Assembly (NCBI GenBank): GCA_963922455.1
Contig: CAWUIO010000011.1
Span: forward strand, 1-64,000
DNA: 64,000 bases
Direction: 5' to 3'
Origin: CAWUIO01 sp963922455
GTDB taxonomy: Bacteria > Bacteroidota > Bacteroidia > Cytophagales > Microscillaceae
Of this stretch, positions 52,307 through 61,719 are shown in pieces. A model generated the notes under the pieces. It worked only from the letters and a program-made list of their open reading frames with translations. It had not been told where the DNA came from and ran no database searches. The first letter of the stretch is position 1; each line of letters begins with the position of its first letter. Position numbers and translations under genes: made by a program.

Positions 52307-53860
52307 ATGAAAGCATCCTCTGTTCTCCTCCTAGTGGCCTGTCTTTTCTTCTGGACCTGCCAAAATGAAAATGGCCGTAAAAATACCACGTATAGTCTAG
52401 GAAAAGTGGAGTTGGAAGTAAGTGGCCAAGCCGCGGCCCAAGAATCATTTAAAAAGGGTTTGTTATTACTCCATAGTTTTGAGTACCAAGATGCCCGAGA
52501 GGCATTTTTGGAGGCTCAAAAAGCTGACCCGGAGATGCCCATGGCCCTTTGGGGAGAAGCGATGACGTATAACCACAGTCTGTGGCGCGAGCAAGAATAT
52601 GAAAAAGGGCAAAATTTGGTGCAAAAACTCGACACCTTAACTGCGCAAGTACAGCTCCATGAGCTAGAAAAGGATTTTATCAAAGCATTGGGTATCTTGT
52701 ATAAGGCAGACTCTCCCAAGGAAGACAGAGATCAAGAATATGCCACTTTTATGGCTAGGCTCCATGAGAAGTATCCTCAAAATCAAGAAGTGGCCGCATT
52801 TTATGCCCTTTCCTTGCTAGGCTCGGTCAAAAATGGCCGAGATGAAGACATTTATGGGAAGGGAGCCAAAATTGCCGAAGGTATTCTCAAAGAAAATCCC
52901 CAGCACCCAGGAGCTTTGCATTACCTTATCCACTCTTACGATGATCCGGGGCATGCCCAATTGGCCCTTCAGGCCGCCAATAATTATTCGGAAGTAGCCC
53001 CAGACGCAAGTCATGCCTTGCATATGCCCTCCCATATTTATGTAGCTTTGGGTATGTGGGACGAAGTGGTACGTTCTAATGAACGTTCTTACCAAGCGAG
53101 CTTAAACCGCATGGAGCAGAAAGACTTGGGCAATGATGCCCGCGGCTATCATGCCTACCACTGGCTGGAATATGGTTACTTGCAACAAGAGCGGACAGAG
53201 GAAGCCCTGGAAATGATCCAGAACATGAAGACGTATGTTCAAGAAACCCCTTCCGTTCGGGCCCGCACCCATTTGATTTTCTTAAAAGATACCTACTTGG
53301 TAGAGACCGGTTCTTGGGAAAGCCCCGTGGCCGATATTGAGGTGGATCTTAAGGACTTGAATGTATCGGTTCAAGCCCAATATTATCTGGTAGAAGGATT
53401 GGAAGCCTATTATAAAAAGGAAGTAGAAAAACTAGAAGGTGTAATCCGTACCTTGGCCGAAAAACGGGAAAAAGCCGAATTATTGGTGGAGTCCCGTAAT
53501 CAAAACATTCCCGTATGTAGTATCGTGAGCCGGGAAAGTGCTAGTGAGATTGATATTAAGCAGGCCCAGGTCATGGAAAATCAATTGCGAGGCTTACTGT
53601 CCGATTTAGCGGGAGATAAGGAGATGGCCGATTCTTATCTCAGCAAGGCAGTAGACCAGCAGTATACCATTAGTTATAGCTATGGCCCTCCATTTATTAG
53701 CAAACCCTCAGCGGAACTCTACGCCGAATGGCTCGCTGCAAATAATGAACTGGTAAAAGCCCTGGAATATTACGAAAAAACCTTACGCCGAACGCCCAAG
53801 CGCACCTCTACTTTAAAAGCGCAAAAAGCTATTCAGGAGAAATTAGAACAGCAGGTGTAG
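52307..53860 (+). CDS. TPR-repeat lipoprotein
   Basis: About 517 residues from the ATG at 52307; the upstream TTG is not needed. The N-terminus has a lipoprotein signal ending FFWTC. The rest is helical with TPR-like units, beginning GLLLLHSFEYQDAREAFLEA and ending NNELVKALEYYEKTLRRTP. A central segment, HPGALHYLIHSYDDPGHAQL with ASHALHMPSHIYVALGMWDE, is rich in His and is conserved in this family. I know of no defined activity, though the ordered His residues could bind metal. Confidence 0.72.
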   Translation: MKASSVLLLVACLFFWTCQNENGRKNTTYSLGKVELEVSGQAAAQESFKKGLLLLHSFEYQDAREAFLEAQKADPEMPMALWGEAMTYNHSLWREQEYEKGQNLVQKLDTLTAQVQLHELEKDFIKALGILYKADSPKEDRDQEYATFMARLHEKYPQNQEVAAFYALSLLGSVKNGRDEDIYGKGAKIAEGILKENPQHPGALHYLIHSYDDPGHAQLALQAANNYSEVAPDASHALHMPSHIYVALGMWDEVVRSNERSYQASLNRMEQKDLGNDARGYHAYHWLEYGYLQQERTEEALEMIQNMKTYVQETPSVRARTHLIFLKDTYLVETGSWESPVADIEVDLKDLNVSVQAQYYLVEGLEAYYKKEVEKLEGVIRTLAEKREKAELLVESRNQNIPVCSIVSRESASEIDIKQAQVMENQLRGLLSDLAGDKEMADSYLSKAVDQQYTISYSYGPPFISKPSAELYAEWLAANNELVKALEYYEKTLRRTPKRTSTLKAQKAIQEKLEQQV

Positions 53861-53880
53861 CCAAGCCTTTTTATACAAGG

Positions 53881-53913
53881 AATCCCCCTTGGACATGAAA
53901 ACCAAGGGGGATT
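53881..53913. terminator. bidirectional terminator-like hairpin
   Basis: A perfect 12-bp stem, AATCCCCCTTGG and CCAAGGGGGATT, lies between the convergent TPR lipoprotein and lepA genes, 20-24 bp from each stop. No T-run follows on either side, so the strength is uncertain. Confidence 0.7.
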
Positions 53914-53936
53914 GTCTAGTATAGTATTCAGTAAAA

Positions 53937-55730
53937 TTACGAATCTAATTTAAGCACAGCCATAAAGGCCTCCTGGGGGATTTCCACGTTTCCTACCTGG
54001 CGCATGCGCTTCTTCCCTTTTTTCTGCTTTTCTAAGAGTTTTCGCTTACGCGTGATATCCCCCCCGTAACACTTGGCCGTAACATTTTTTCGCATGGCCT
54101 TCACCGATTCCCGGGCGATTACCTTTTGCCCAATGGCAGCTTGGATCGCTATCTCAAACAATTGTCGGGGCAATAACTCCCGTAATTTCTCACAAAGGCG
54201 TTTTCCCCATTCATATGCTTTATCCCGGTGTACAATGGCCGATAAAGCATCTACTTTCTCGCCATTGAGCAGAATATCAAGCTTGACCATGTTGGATTGC
54301 TGGAAGCCAATCAACTCATAATCCAAGGAGGCATACCCCCGGGAGATGGTCTTGAGTTTATCAAAAAAGTCAAACACAATCTCAGCCAGTGGGAGTTCAA
54401 AAATCATTTCAACGCGGTCGGCGGTGAGATAATGTTGGTTTTTCACGACGCCCCGCTTGTCCATACACAAGCTGATCACCGGACCAATAAAATCGGCCTT
54501 GGTAATGATCTGGGCTTTTACAAAAGGCTCCTCGATAGAGTTCATGGCAGTAGACTCCGGCATATCGGCTGGGGCTTGTACCGCAATGGTTTCTCCATTG
54601 GTGAGGTTGGCCCGAAACTGTACTGAGGGCACGGTAGTGATGACAGTCATGTCAAATTCACGCTCTAAGCGCTCCTGGACAATTTCCATATGCAACATGC
54701 CCAAGAAACCACAGCGGAAACCAAAACCTAGGGCCGCCGAGGTTTCGGGCTCCCAGACCAAGGAAGCATCGTTGAGCTGTAACTTCTCCATGGCTTCTCG
54801 AAGGTCTTCAAATTCGCTGGTTTCCACCGGATAAATCCCCGCAAATACCATAGGCTTTACATCTTCAAAGCCTTTGATGGCGGGGGCGCCATTTTTCTTG
54901 TGGGTGATGGTATCCCCTACTTTTACCTCTTTGGCATTTTTGATTCCAGAAATGAGGTAGCCTACATTTCCGGCTTGGATTTCTTGCTTGGGTTCTTGTT
55001 TTAGCTTGAGTACCCCAATTTCATCGGCTCCGTATTCACGGCCCGTGGCCACAAACTTCACTAGATCATTTTTTCTAATTCTTCCGTTCATCACCCGGAA
55101 AAACACTTCCACCCCCCGAAAAGGGTTAAACTGGGAGTCAAATATCAAGCACTGTAATGGAGCTTCAGGGTCTCCCTTAGGCGAAGGAATCCGCTTAATT
55201 ACTGCCGAGAGAATGTCTTCTATCCCAATCCCGGTTTTTCCGCTAGCTTTGATGATATCTTGGGCCTCGCAGCCGATCAAATCAATAATTTCATCGCTAA
55301 CTACTTCGGGGTTGGCGTGGGGCAAGTCTATTTTATTGAGTACCGGGATAATCTCCAGGTCATTTTCCAGGGCCAAATAGAGGTTGGATATGGTTTGGGC
55401 CTCAATTCCTTGGGAGGAATCAACCACCAAGAGGGCCCCTTCGCATGCCATTATAGAGCGGGACACCTCGTATGAAAAATCCACGTGGCCTGGGGTATCT
55501 ATCAAATTTATGATATACTCCTCTCCTTCGTATAGGTAATTCATCTGGATGGCGTGGCTTTTGATCGTAATACCCCGTTCGCGCTCCAAATCCATATCAT
55601 CCAAGAGCTGATTTTGCATCTCCCGGTCCGAAATGGTATGGGTGTGTTCCAAGAGTCGGTCGGCCAAGGTACTTTTACCGTGGTCGATGTGGGCTATGAT
55701 GCAAAAATTCCGAATATTTTTCTGATTCAT
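53937..55730 (-). CDS. lepA: elongation factor 4 (LepA)
   Basis: A 597-residue translational GTPase of exact family length. G1 AHIDHGKSTLADRLLEHT, G3 DTPGHVDFSYEV and the G4 NKID motif in IPVLNKIDLPHANP are present. So is the LepA-specific C-terminal region (REYGADEIGVLKLKQEP and, near the end, GGDITRKRKLLEKQKKGKKR). It back-translocates or remodels stalled ribosomes and aids initiation and ribosome assembly. It is monocistronic here. Confidence 0.97.
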   Translation of the reverse strand: MNQKNIRNFCIIAHIDHGKSTLADRLLEHTHTISDREMQNQLLDDMDLERERGITIKSHAIQMNYLYEGEEYIINLIDTPGHVDFSYEVSRSIMACEGALLVVDSSQGIEAQTISNLYLALENDLEIIPVLNKIDLPHANPEVVSDEIIDLIGCEAQDIIKASGKTGIGIEDILSAVIKRIPSPKGDPEAPLQCLIFDSQFNPFRGVEVFFRVMNGRIRKNDLVKFVATGREYGADEIGVLKLKQEPKQEIQAGNVGYLISGIKNAKEVKVGDTITHKKNGAPAIKGFEDVKPMVFAGIYPVETSEFEDLREAMEKLQLNDASLVWEPETSAALGFGFRCGFLGMLHMEIVQERLEREFDMTVITTVPSVQFRANLTNGETIAVQAPADMPESTAMNSIEEPFVKAQIITKADFIGPVISLCMDKRGVVKNQHYLTADRVEMIFELPLAEIVFDFFDKLKTISRGYASLDYELIGFQQSNMVKLDILLNGEKVDALSAIVHRDKAYEWGKRLCEKLRELLPRQLFEIAIQAAIGQKVIARESVKAMRKNVTAKCYGGDITRKRKLLEKQKKGKKRMRQVGNVEIPQEAFMAVLKLDS

Positions 55731-55941
55731 ATAGGTATAGAGTTCACTTCGGCTCTCAAAAGGATGAGATTTTTACCGATAAGTACGTAAAGTTAATGTA
55801 GCTAAGGCATATATTAGCTATTAATTTGCCGGAAATTTTAAGGTATAAGACGCAGCGCCTAATTGAAACACCTAATTGCTCATAAGGAACCCTTAGGCTA
55901 AGATTATTATTTATATATGTAGAATTCAACGTGTAAGCTTG

Positions 55942-57264
55942 ATGTTTAGAAAAAACCTAAGGAAAACCGCTTCTTTATGGCTACTGGGGCTAATTGCAGT
56001 CCATCAACTCTCTGCCCAGGAAGAATACGGCGAAAATTTAGTCATGAATTTTAGCTTTGAGGAGCTAAATGCTTGCCCTTCCGACTATGGGGCCATTGAT
56101 GAAGCTGTGGGTTGGATGGGGCTCAACTTTACGCCCGACCTCTTTCACGTATGTTCCGAAGCCCCCAAAGTAGGCGTTCCTCAAAATTACTTTGGCAATC
56201 AATGGGCCGCCGATGGCAAAGGCTATATCGGTTTATTGATTTATCACGAACGTTCCCCTCTCGAGTTTGTTGGTACCAGATTTAGAGAACCTATGCAAAA
56301 AGGAAAGAAATACATGATTTCCTTTAAGATATGCTGGGCCAAAGTCTACTCCAATTATGCTAGCGATAATATTGGCATATTACTTACCAATGACCTTATG
56401 GGGGCCACCTCAGTTCACGGGGCGGATGTGGTAGTAGATGAAATTATTACCGAAAGTGATCGCTGGGAAACCGTATCCAAGACCATCATTGTAGACGAAG
56501 ACTACCAATTTTTGGCGATTGGTAATTTTGTTGGAAAGGAAAAAACCAAAAAATACCAAGTGCAACAAGCTGGGTATCCGGGAGCCTATTATTATGTAGA
56601 TGATATTCGGGTACAAAGGGTACTAGACGAAGACGACCCCGAAAGGTTTATAAAAGTAGTGGGCCGGGTTTTTGATGAAGATACCCGCCAACCCATCCCG
56701 GCCCGCATTGATTTTGTACTACCCGAAAAAAATTTCCGGGCTTTTGAAGAGGCAGATACGACCCGTGGCTATTACGAATTTAGTAATATGCAAAAGACCC
56801 AATATTTCTATTTGGAAGTAAAATCGGAAGGCTATTTTAGTAAACGCATATTTATAGAACGAAATCCGGACGATAGTTACGTCGTACAAGATTTTCATTT
56901 AAAACCGAGCCTCCCGGGCAACTCAGTCATTTTGGATGATATTTATTTTGATACTGGGCAGACCAAACCCAATGACAAATCCCGAGATGCCCTCAAGCTA
57001 TTAGCCAATTTTTTACAAGAACATCCCGATCTCAAAGTAGAGATTTCAGGCCATACCGACAACACAGGCAATGCCCATCGCAATCAAGTTCTTTCTGAGC
57101 AAAGAGCCGAGGCCATAGTGGTGTATTTGATTGACGAGGGCTTTATTAGTCCCCGACGCCTAACTTTTGTCGGATATGGCGATACGCAACCCATAAGCGA
57201 CAATGAGACCTCAGAAGGTAAAGAAAAAAATAGAAGAGTCGAGCTTAAAATTTTGGAAGAATAA
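55942..57264 (+). CDS. OmpA-family outer-membrane protein
   Basis: About 440 residues from the ATG at 55942. Signal peptide (1-25, ending HQLSAQ). The N-terminal domain (about 30-225) is a carbohydrate-binding-like jelly roll: NLVMNFSFEELNACPSDYG and YYVDDIRVQRVLDED. A carboxypeptidase-regulatory-like segment follows (VGRVFDEDTRQPIPARIDF). The C-terminal OmpA domain (325-440) has LDDIYFDTGQTKPND, HTDNTGNAHRNQVLSEQRA and GYGDTQPISDNETSEG, which bind peptidoglycan. It probably links the cell wall to the surface. Its stop is directly followed by repeat copy 13. Confidence 0.9.
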   Translation: MFRKNLRKTASLWLLGLIAVHQLSAQEEYGENLVMNFSFEELNACPSDYGAIDEAVGWMGLNFTPDLFHVCSEAPKVGVPQNYFGNQWAADGKGYIGLLIYHERSPLEFVGTRFREPMQKGKKYMISFKICWAKVYSNYASDNIGILLTNDLMGATSVHGADVVVDEIITESDRWETVSKTIIVDEDYQFLAIGNFVGKEKTKKYQVQQAGYPGAYYYVDDIRVQRVLDEDDPERFIKVVGRVFDEDTRQPIPARIDFVLPEKNFRAFEEADTTRGYYEFSNMQKTQYFYLEVKSEGYFSKRIFIERNPDDSYVVQDFHLKPSLPGNSVILDDIYFDTGQTKPNDKSRDALKLLANFLQEHPDLKVEISGHTDNTGNAHRNQVLSEQRAEAIVVYLIDEGFISPRRLTFVGYGDTQPISDNETSEGKEKNRRVELKILEE

Positions 57265-57397
57265 GGGCTTCCCCGCGCTAATAAAATCTTGTCGTAGTTC
57301 TTGAAAATTTGTGCCAGCGCGGGTCGGGCTTTCGCTACTCGCTGCCTTTCCCCGCTGGGCCTACACGAGCTCAAACAGGCCGCTCTATCCCTAAGCC
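57265..57397 (-). repeat. covarying GGCTT-type repeat, copy 13
   Basis: Outer GGCTT/AAGCC and inner CCCGCGC/GCGCGGG helices are perfect. It begins at the base after the OmpA gene's TAA but on the opposite strand, and ends 78 bp before the rsmE start. The loop is nearly identical to copy 4. Confidence 0.88.
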
Positions 57398-57475
57398 AAG
57401 ATAAAAACTTTAAAAGACCTAGCCGCAGCTCTAGAGTAAAGACTATATTTATGGGTAATTAGAGCTTATTCGCGT

Positions 57476-58186
57476 ATGCATATGTTTTACATCCCGGAAT
57501 TAAGCCCGGAAACCCAAGTCCTCCCCCCCGATGAATCCCATCACTGTGTCAAAGTACTTCGCCTCAAACCTCAAGACCAAATCTACTTAGGTGATGGCAA
57601 GGGACGGATTTATCGGGCCCAAATACAAGATGACCAAGCTCGTTCTTGTAGTATTCAAGTACTTGACTGGCAAGAAGCCCCCCCCAAAAACTACCGTATA
57701 CAAATTGTTATGGCCCCCCCCAAACGGAGTGACCGCCTCGAATGGTTTATCGAAAAAGCCGTAGAGATTGGCGTGGACCATATAAGATTTATACTGTGTG
57801 AGCGTTCCGAACGTAAGGTAGTCAAGCTCGAAAGGCTTTATAAAGTGGCCATTAGTGCCTTTAAACAGTCTATGAATTTTTTTTTACCCCAAATCGACAA
57901 CATTCAGCCATATCCTTCTGTTATAGGGGAACATAACCAAGATTACGACCGTTACTTAGCATACCTTGATCCTGAAAAAAGTGTACCCTTGGTTGAGGCC
58001 TTAGCAAAAGAATCTAATTGCAGTATTTTTATAGGCCCCGAAGGTGATTTTAGTGAAACTGAACTAGATATCGCTTGGCAAAATCAATTAAGGATAGTAA
58101 GTTTGGGACAAAACCGACTCCGTACAGAGACAGCTGCCTTAGTGGCTTGTCATACGTGTCACCTAATTAATCAACTGTCTAATTAA
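57476..58186 (+). CDS. rsmE: 16S rRNA m3U1498 methyltransferase
   Basis: A 236-residue SPOUT-class (trefoil knot) methyltransferase. N-terminal PUA-like domain with PPDESHHCVKVLRLKPQDQI. SAM-site motifs are FIGPEGDFSETELD and LGQNRLRTETAALVACHT, typical of RsmE. It methylates U1498 in helix 44 of 16S rRNA. The stop overlaps the start of the next gene (TAATG), so the pair is co-translated. A second ATG, two codons downstream, could also serve as the start. Confidence 0.95.
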   Translation: MHMFYIPELSPETQVLPPDESHHCVKVLRLKPQDQIYLGDGKGRIYRAQIQDDQARSCSIQVLDWQEAPPKNYRIQIVMAPPKRSDRLEWFIEKAVEIGVDHIRFILCERSERKVVKLERLYKVAISAFKQSMNFFLPQIDNIQPYPSVIGEHNQDYDRYLAYLDPEKSVPLVEALAKESNCSIFIGPEGDFSETELDIAWQNQLRIVSLGQNRLRTETAALVACHTCHLINQLSN

Positions 58187-58872
58187 TGAACCTAAATTCT
58201 TCTACAGCCTACGTGCGTATTCTCATTATATTTTTTATGCTGCTAGCCCCCCTGGGAACATCCCTAGGACAGACCCCAACCCTCCGGATAGCCAAGCTCA
58301 AATACAATGGTGGGGGTGACTGGTACTCCAACAAGACTTCTTTGCCCAACCTGATCCGTTTTTGTAACCAGAATTTAGGCTTAAATTTAGTCTCTGAAGA
58401 AGATATCGTAGAGGTGGGCAGTCCTGAAATCTACTCCTACCCCTTTATTCATATGACAGGCCACGGGAATGTGGTTTTTAGCGATAGCGAAGCCGCCAAT
58501 TTGAGAAGTTATCTCATTTCAGGCGGTTTTTTGCATATTGATGACAATTACGGGATGGATAAGTTTATCCGATTGGAGATGAAAAAGGTATTCCCTGAGC
58601 TTGAATTTGTCGAGCTGCCCTTTGATCATCCTATTTATCATCAAAAATTCCATTTTGACAATGGGTTGCCCAAAGTACACGAGCATGACGGCCAAGCTTC
58701 GCAAGGACTGGGGATCATGTACGAAGGGCGTTTAGTTTGCTTTTATTCATTTGAGTCTGATCTTGGAGACGGTTGGGAAGATGCCAGCGTTCATAAAGAT
58801 CCTGAGGCAGTACGCCGGGAAGCTCTTAAGATGGGAGCAAACATAGTTAGTTTTGCATTTATCAGTTATTAA
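58186..58872 (+). CDS. DUF4159 secreted protein
   Basis: A 228-residue protein with signal peptide (1-29, ending LGQ). It matches DUF4159: RIAKLKYNGGGDWYSNKTSL, YPFIHMTGHGNVVFSDSEA, then YLISGGFLHIDDNYGMDKFI and FDHPIYHQKFHF. The glutamine amidotransferase-like fold has the conserved GGF(L/V)-xx-DD motif, but no enzymatic activity is known. It overlaps the rsmE stop by 1 bp. Confidence 0.85.
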   Translation: MNLNSSTAYVRILIIFFMLLAPLGTSLGQTPTLRIAKLKYNGGGDWYSNKTSLPNLIRFCNQNLGLNLVSEEDIVEVGSPEIYSYPFIHMTGHGNVVFSDSEAANLRSYLISGGFLHIDDNYGMDKFIRLEMKKVFPELEFVELPFDHPIYHQKFHFDNGLPKVHEHDGQASQGLGIMYEGRLVCFYSFESDLGDGWEDASVHKDPEAVRREALKMGANIVSFAFISY

Positions 58873-58975
58873 TTATATAATACTTTATATTTCTTCCCTA
58901 TATTTGCTTGAATTTATTATTGAATAATGATAAGTTTTTCCGCTCTACCGGATTTGCTTTTAAAGTTTTAAACAT

Positions 58976-59728
58976 ATGATTGCTGTTATAATTTTCTTTT
59001 TCGTTCATTGGTATCTTTCTCTCTTTTGTCAGACATTTTTCTTACATCGCTACGTTGCTCACCGTATGTTTACTATGAGCAAGTTTTGGGAGAGGTACTT
59101 TAGTGTTGTTACCTACATAAGCCAAGGTTCTTCTTACCTGAGCCCCCGAGCTTATGCCGTTATGCACCGTATGCACCATGCTTACAGTGACTCCCCCAAA
59201 GATCCACATTCGCCGCACAATTCTAAGAACTTGTTCGAGATGATGTGGAAAACCAAGGATGTTTACATAGATTTTGTCCGTGACAAAGTCAAGCCTGAAG
59301 CTCGTTTTGATACCAAGCCTGTTTGGACTGCGGTTGAAAATTTGGGCGAGATGTGGACTTCCCGCTTCTTGTGGGGTACTTTGTATACTTTATTATACAT
59401 CTGGTTCTACTACCAGTTTAACATGCCTTGGTATTTGTTCTTCTTGTTGCCAGTACACTACCTCATGGGCCCCATTCACGGAGCTATCGTAAACTGGAGC
59501 GGTCATAAGTACGGGTATTCCAACTTCGACAACAATGACAAATCACGCAATTCACTCATTTTTGACTTCCTCATGATGGGTGAACTATTCCAAAATAATC
59601 ACCATAAACTCCCTAACCGCCTTAATTTTGGGGCAAAATGGTTTGAGTTTGATCCCACATACCCAGTAATTGTAGTCTTCAAATGGTTGGGAATTATCCG
59701 AATCAACCCCCAACCGGCCGAACACTAA
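58976..59728 (+). CDS. acyl-lipid/acyl-CoA delta-9-type desaturase
   Basis: A 250-residue membrane fatty acid desaturase. The three His boxes are HRYVAHRMF (HxxxxH), HRMHHAYSD (HxxHH) and NNHHKLPNR, with HGAIVNWSGHKYG before the last. Four hydrophobic segments surround them (AVIIFFFVHWYLSLFCQTFF). It inserts a double bond into acyl chains, supporting membrane fluidity. A TATATTTG (-7-like) box lies at 58899-58906. A strong terminator follows it. Confidence 0.9.
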   Translation: MIAVIIFFFVHWYLSLFCQTFFLHRYVAHRMFTMSKFWERYFSVVTYISQGSSYLSPRAYAVMHRMHHAYSDSPKDPHSPHNSKNLFEMMWKTKDVYIDFVRDKVKPEARFDTKPVWTAVENLGEMWTSRFLWGTLYTLLYIWFYYQFNMPWYLFFLLPVHYLMGPIHGAIVNWSGHKYGYSNFDNNDKSRNSLIFDFLMMGELFQNNHHKLPNRLNFGAKWFEFDPTYPVIVVFKWLGIIRINPQPAEH

Positions 59729-59750
59729 ATCCGAAACAAGAGAAGACACA

Positions 59751-59788
59751 AAGTCCGATGCGGGTACTGCCGCATCGGACTTTTTTTT
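59751..59788 (+). terminator. intrinsic terminator after desaturase
   Basis: A perfect 13-bp stem, AAGTCCGATGCGG and CCGCATCGGACTT, with a 6-nt loop and a run of eight T residues including the end of the stem. It lies 23 bp after the desaturase stop. Confidence 0.95.
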
Positions 59789-59800
59789 ATTTAGAACGAT

Positions 59801-59830
59801 TTTAAATAAAACTAAAATCGCTTACATTTG
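59801..59830 (+). promoter_or_regulatory. probable sufS promoter
   Basis: TACATTTG at 59823-59830 matches TAnnTTTG, and TTTA 18 bp upstream could be the -33 box. The -7 box is 46 bp before the sufS ATG. Confidence 0.42.
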
Positions 59831-59875
59831 TTGATCTAGTATACAAAGACGTACATTCATAAGCATCCTAACCCT

Positions 59876-61123
59876 ATGGAAAACCCAATAGTCGAACAAA
59901 ACAAAACCTTTGATATAAATAAAATCCGGGCCGATTTTCCTATACTACACCAAGAAGTAAATGGTCATCCGCTCATTTATCTCGATAATGCGGCCACTTC
60001 TCAAAAACCCCAAGTAGTCATTGATGCCCTCAATACCTATTACGCCCAAAATAACGCCAACATCCACCGGGGAGCCCACCACCTTGCCGCCAAATCTACC
60101 GAAGACTACGAGCAAACCCGGGAGGCTATCCGGACTTATCTTAACGCCCGACACGTAGAGGAAATCATCTTTACCCGGGGAGTAACCGAAGGCATCAATC
60201 TAATCGCTTCAAGCTGGGGGCGTAAATACCTGCAAGAAGGCGATGAAATAATTTTGTCTACCCTGGAGCACCACTCCAATATTGTTCCCTGGCAACTCAT
60301 AGCCGAAGAACGCGGGGCCAAGATCAAAGTTATCCCCATCCGGGATACGGGCGAGCTTATTATGGAAGAATTTCAGGGCCTCCTTTCCGAAAAAACCAAA
60401 ATGTTGTCCCTGGTTCACGTATCCAATGCCCTGGGGGTAGTAAATCCGGTTAAGGAAATGATCCAGATGGCCCATGCCGTGGGCAGCAAGGTACTTTTAG
60501 ACGGTGCCCAAGCCAGTGTCCACCTCAATATCGATGTCCAAGAACTAGATTGCGACTTCTACGTCTTTTCGGGCCATAAAGTCTACGCTCCCACCGGGAT
60601 TGGCGCCCTTTATGGCAAAAAAGAACTCTTGGAAGACATACCCCCCTATCACGGGGGAGGCGAGATGATCAAAGACGTAAGCTTCGAGAAAACCACCTTC
60701 AACGGACTCCCTCACAAATTTGAAGCCGGCACCCCCAATATTGCCGATGCCATCGCCTTTAGAAATGCCCTCGAGTACCTAAATGGCTTCGACAAGCAAG
60801 CCCTTGCCCAGCACGAGCAAGACCTCCTAGACTATGCCACCCAAAAACTACAAGCGATTGAAGGCTTAAACATCTACGGCACCACCCCCGAAAAAATCAG
60901 TGTGGTGTCCTTTGACATAGACGGCACCCACCACAGCGATATCGGCACCTTGCTCGATATGCAGGGCATCGCTGTACGCACTGGCCACCACTGTACCCAA
61001 CCTTTGATGAACCGTTTGGGTATTTCGGGCACCGTCCGCGCCTCTTTTGCGCTCTACAATACCCGCGAAGAAATTGACCGCTTTGTGACTGCCTTGCAAA
61101 AAGTAGTAAAAATGTTGAAATAA
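59876..61123 (+). CDS. sufS: cysteine desulfurase SufS
   Basis: A 415-residue class II (SufS/CsdA-type) PLP enzyme. HPLIYLDNAATSQKPQVVID starts the fold. The PLP-lysine is in YVFSGHKVYAPTGIGAL, and the catalytic cysteine is in VRTGHHCTQPLMNRLG. It removes sulfur from cysteine to form the persulfide used for Fe-S cluster assembly by SufBCD, which is not encoded nearby. It sits alone, ending 2 bp before repeat copy 14. Neighbours show no suf operon, which is unusual. Confidence 0.95.
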   Translation: MENPIVEQNKTFDINKIRADFPILHQEVNGHPLIYLDNAATSQKPQVVIDALNTYYAQNNANIHRGAHHLAAKSTEDYEQTREAIRTYLNARHVEEIIFTRGVTEGINLIASSWGRKYLQEGDEIILSTLEHHSNIVPWQLIAEERGAKIKVIPIRDTGELIMEEFQGLLSEKTKMLSLVHVSNALGVVNPVKEMIQMAHAVGSKVLLDGAQASVHLNIDVQELDCDFYVFSGHKVYAPTGIGALYGKKELLEDIPPYHGGGEMIKDVSFEKTTFNGLPHKFEAGTPNIADAIAFRNALEYLNGFDKQALAQHEQDLLDYATQKLQAIEGLNIYGTTPEKISVVSFDIDGTHHSDIGTLLDMQGIAVRTGHHCTQPLMNRLGISGTVRASFALYNTREEIDRFVTALQKVVKMLK

Positions 61124-61125
61124 AC

Positions 61126-61257
61126 GGGGCTGCCCCCGGCGGTGTAGATGGGATGCCTGTATTTCCAAGCTGTGCCGCCGGGGTCGGGCTTTCGCTACTC
61201 GCTGCCTCTTCCCGCCAGGCCAACACGAGCTCAAACAGGCCGCTCTATCCCTCAGCC
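61126..61257 (-). repeat. covarying GGCTT-type repeat, copy 14
   Basis: Outer helix GGCTG/CAGCC and a long inner helix CCCCGGCGG/CCGCCGGGG. It starts 2 bp after the sufS stop, on the opposite strand. The sequence just outside its 5' end (GAACCGGGA) resembles that outside copy 7. Confidence 0.88.
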
Positions 61258-61719
61258 ACAATGGGAACCGGGACAAGGAGAGAAGCGAGAAGAGAGAATT
61301 TAAATCACCCCATCGGTCATCCCCAACAACCCAAGGGATCTTCACGCTTGAATGATTTGGAGCCCAGTTTACACGACCCGCCACATCTCGCAAGGGCCAA
61401 GATTTCTCCCTAGGGCTCAAATGACAAAAGTTTTTATTATTTACTGCCTGTGGAGTCATAATGTCGAGATGATGTGACATTTCACCTAAACAGCACTAAT
61501 TTTGGGTAGAGCCATCCATCAATAGTAGATCTTACAATTGGGTATGGACCTGCAAATTAAAAAATACTTTGCCAAGTATAGTGGCCCTATTTTCCTTGCG
61601 AACCCGGCCCATATGGTAATTTCTTAAACCAAGCCCCTCCCTAAATGCATTGCCCCCTGCTGGGCAATTCAAAAACCCCAAAATTTTGTATATTCAAGTC
61701 CCACTTGATCCTTCAAACC
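61258..61719. other. non-coding stretch upstream of membrane gene
   Basis: About 460 bp between repeat copy 14 and the membrane protein gene. No convincing protein-coding frame, RNA gene or repeat copy is seen. It should include the promoter of the next gene. Confidence 0.45.

Noticed and set aside
61153..61413. Small reading frames over repeat copy 14 (both strands)
   Set aside because: Same reason: shadow translations of the repeat, extending into featureless DNA. No start signal or protein-like composition.
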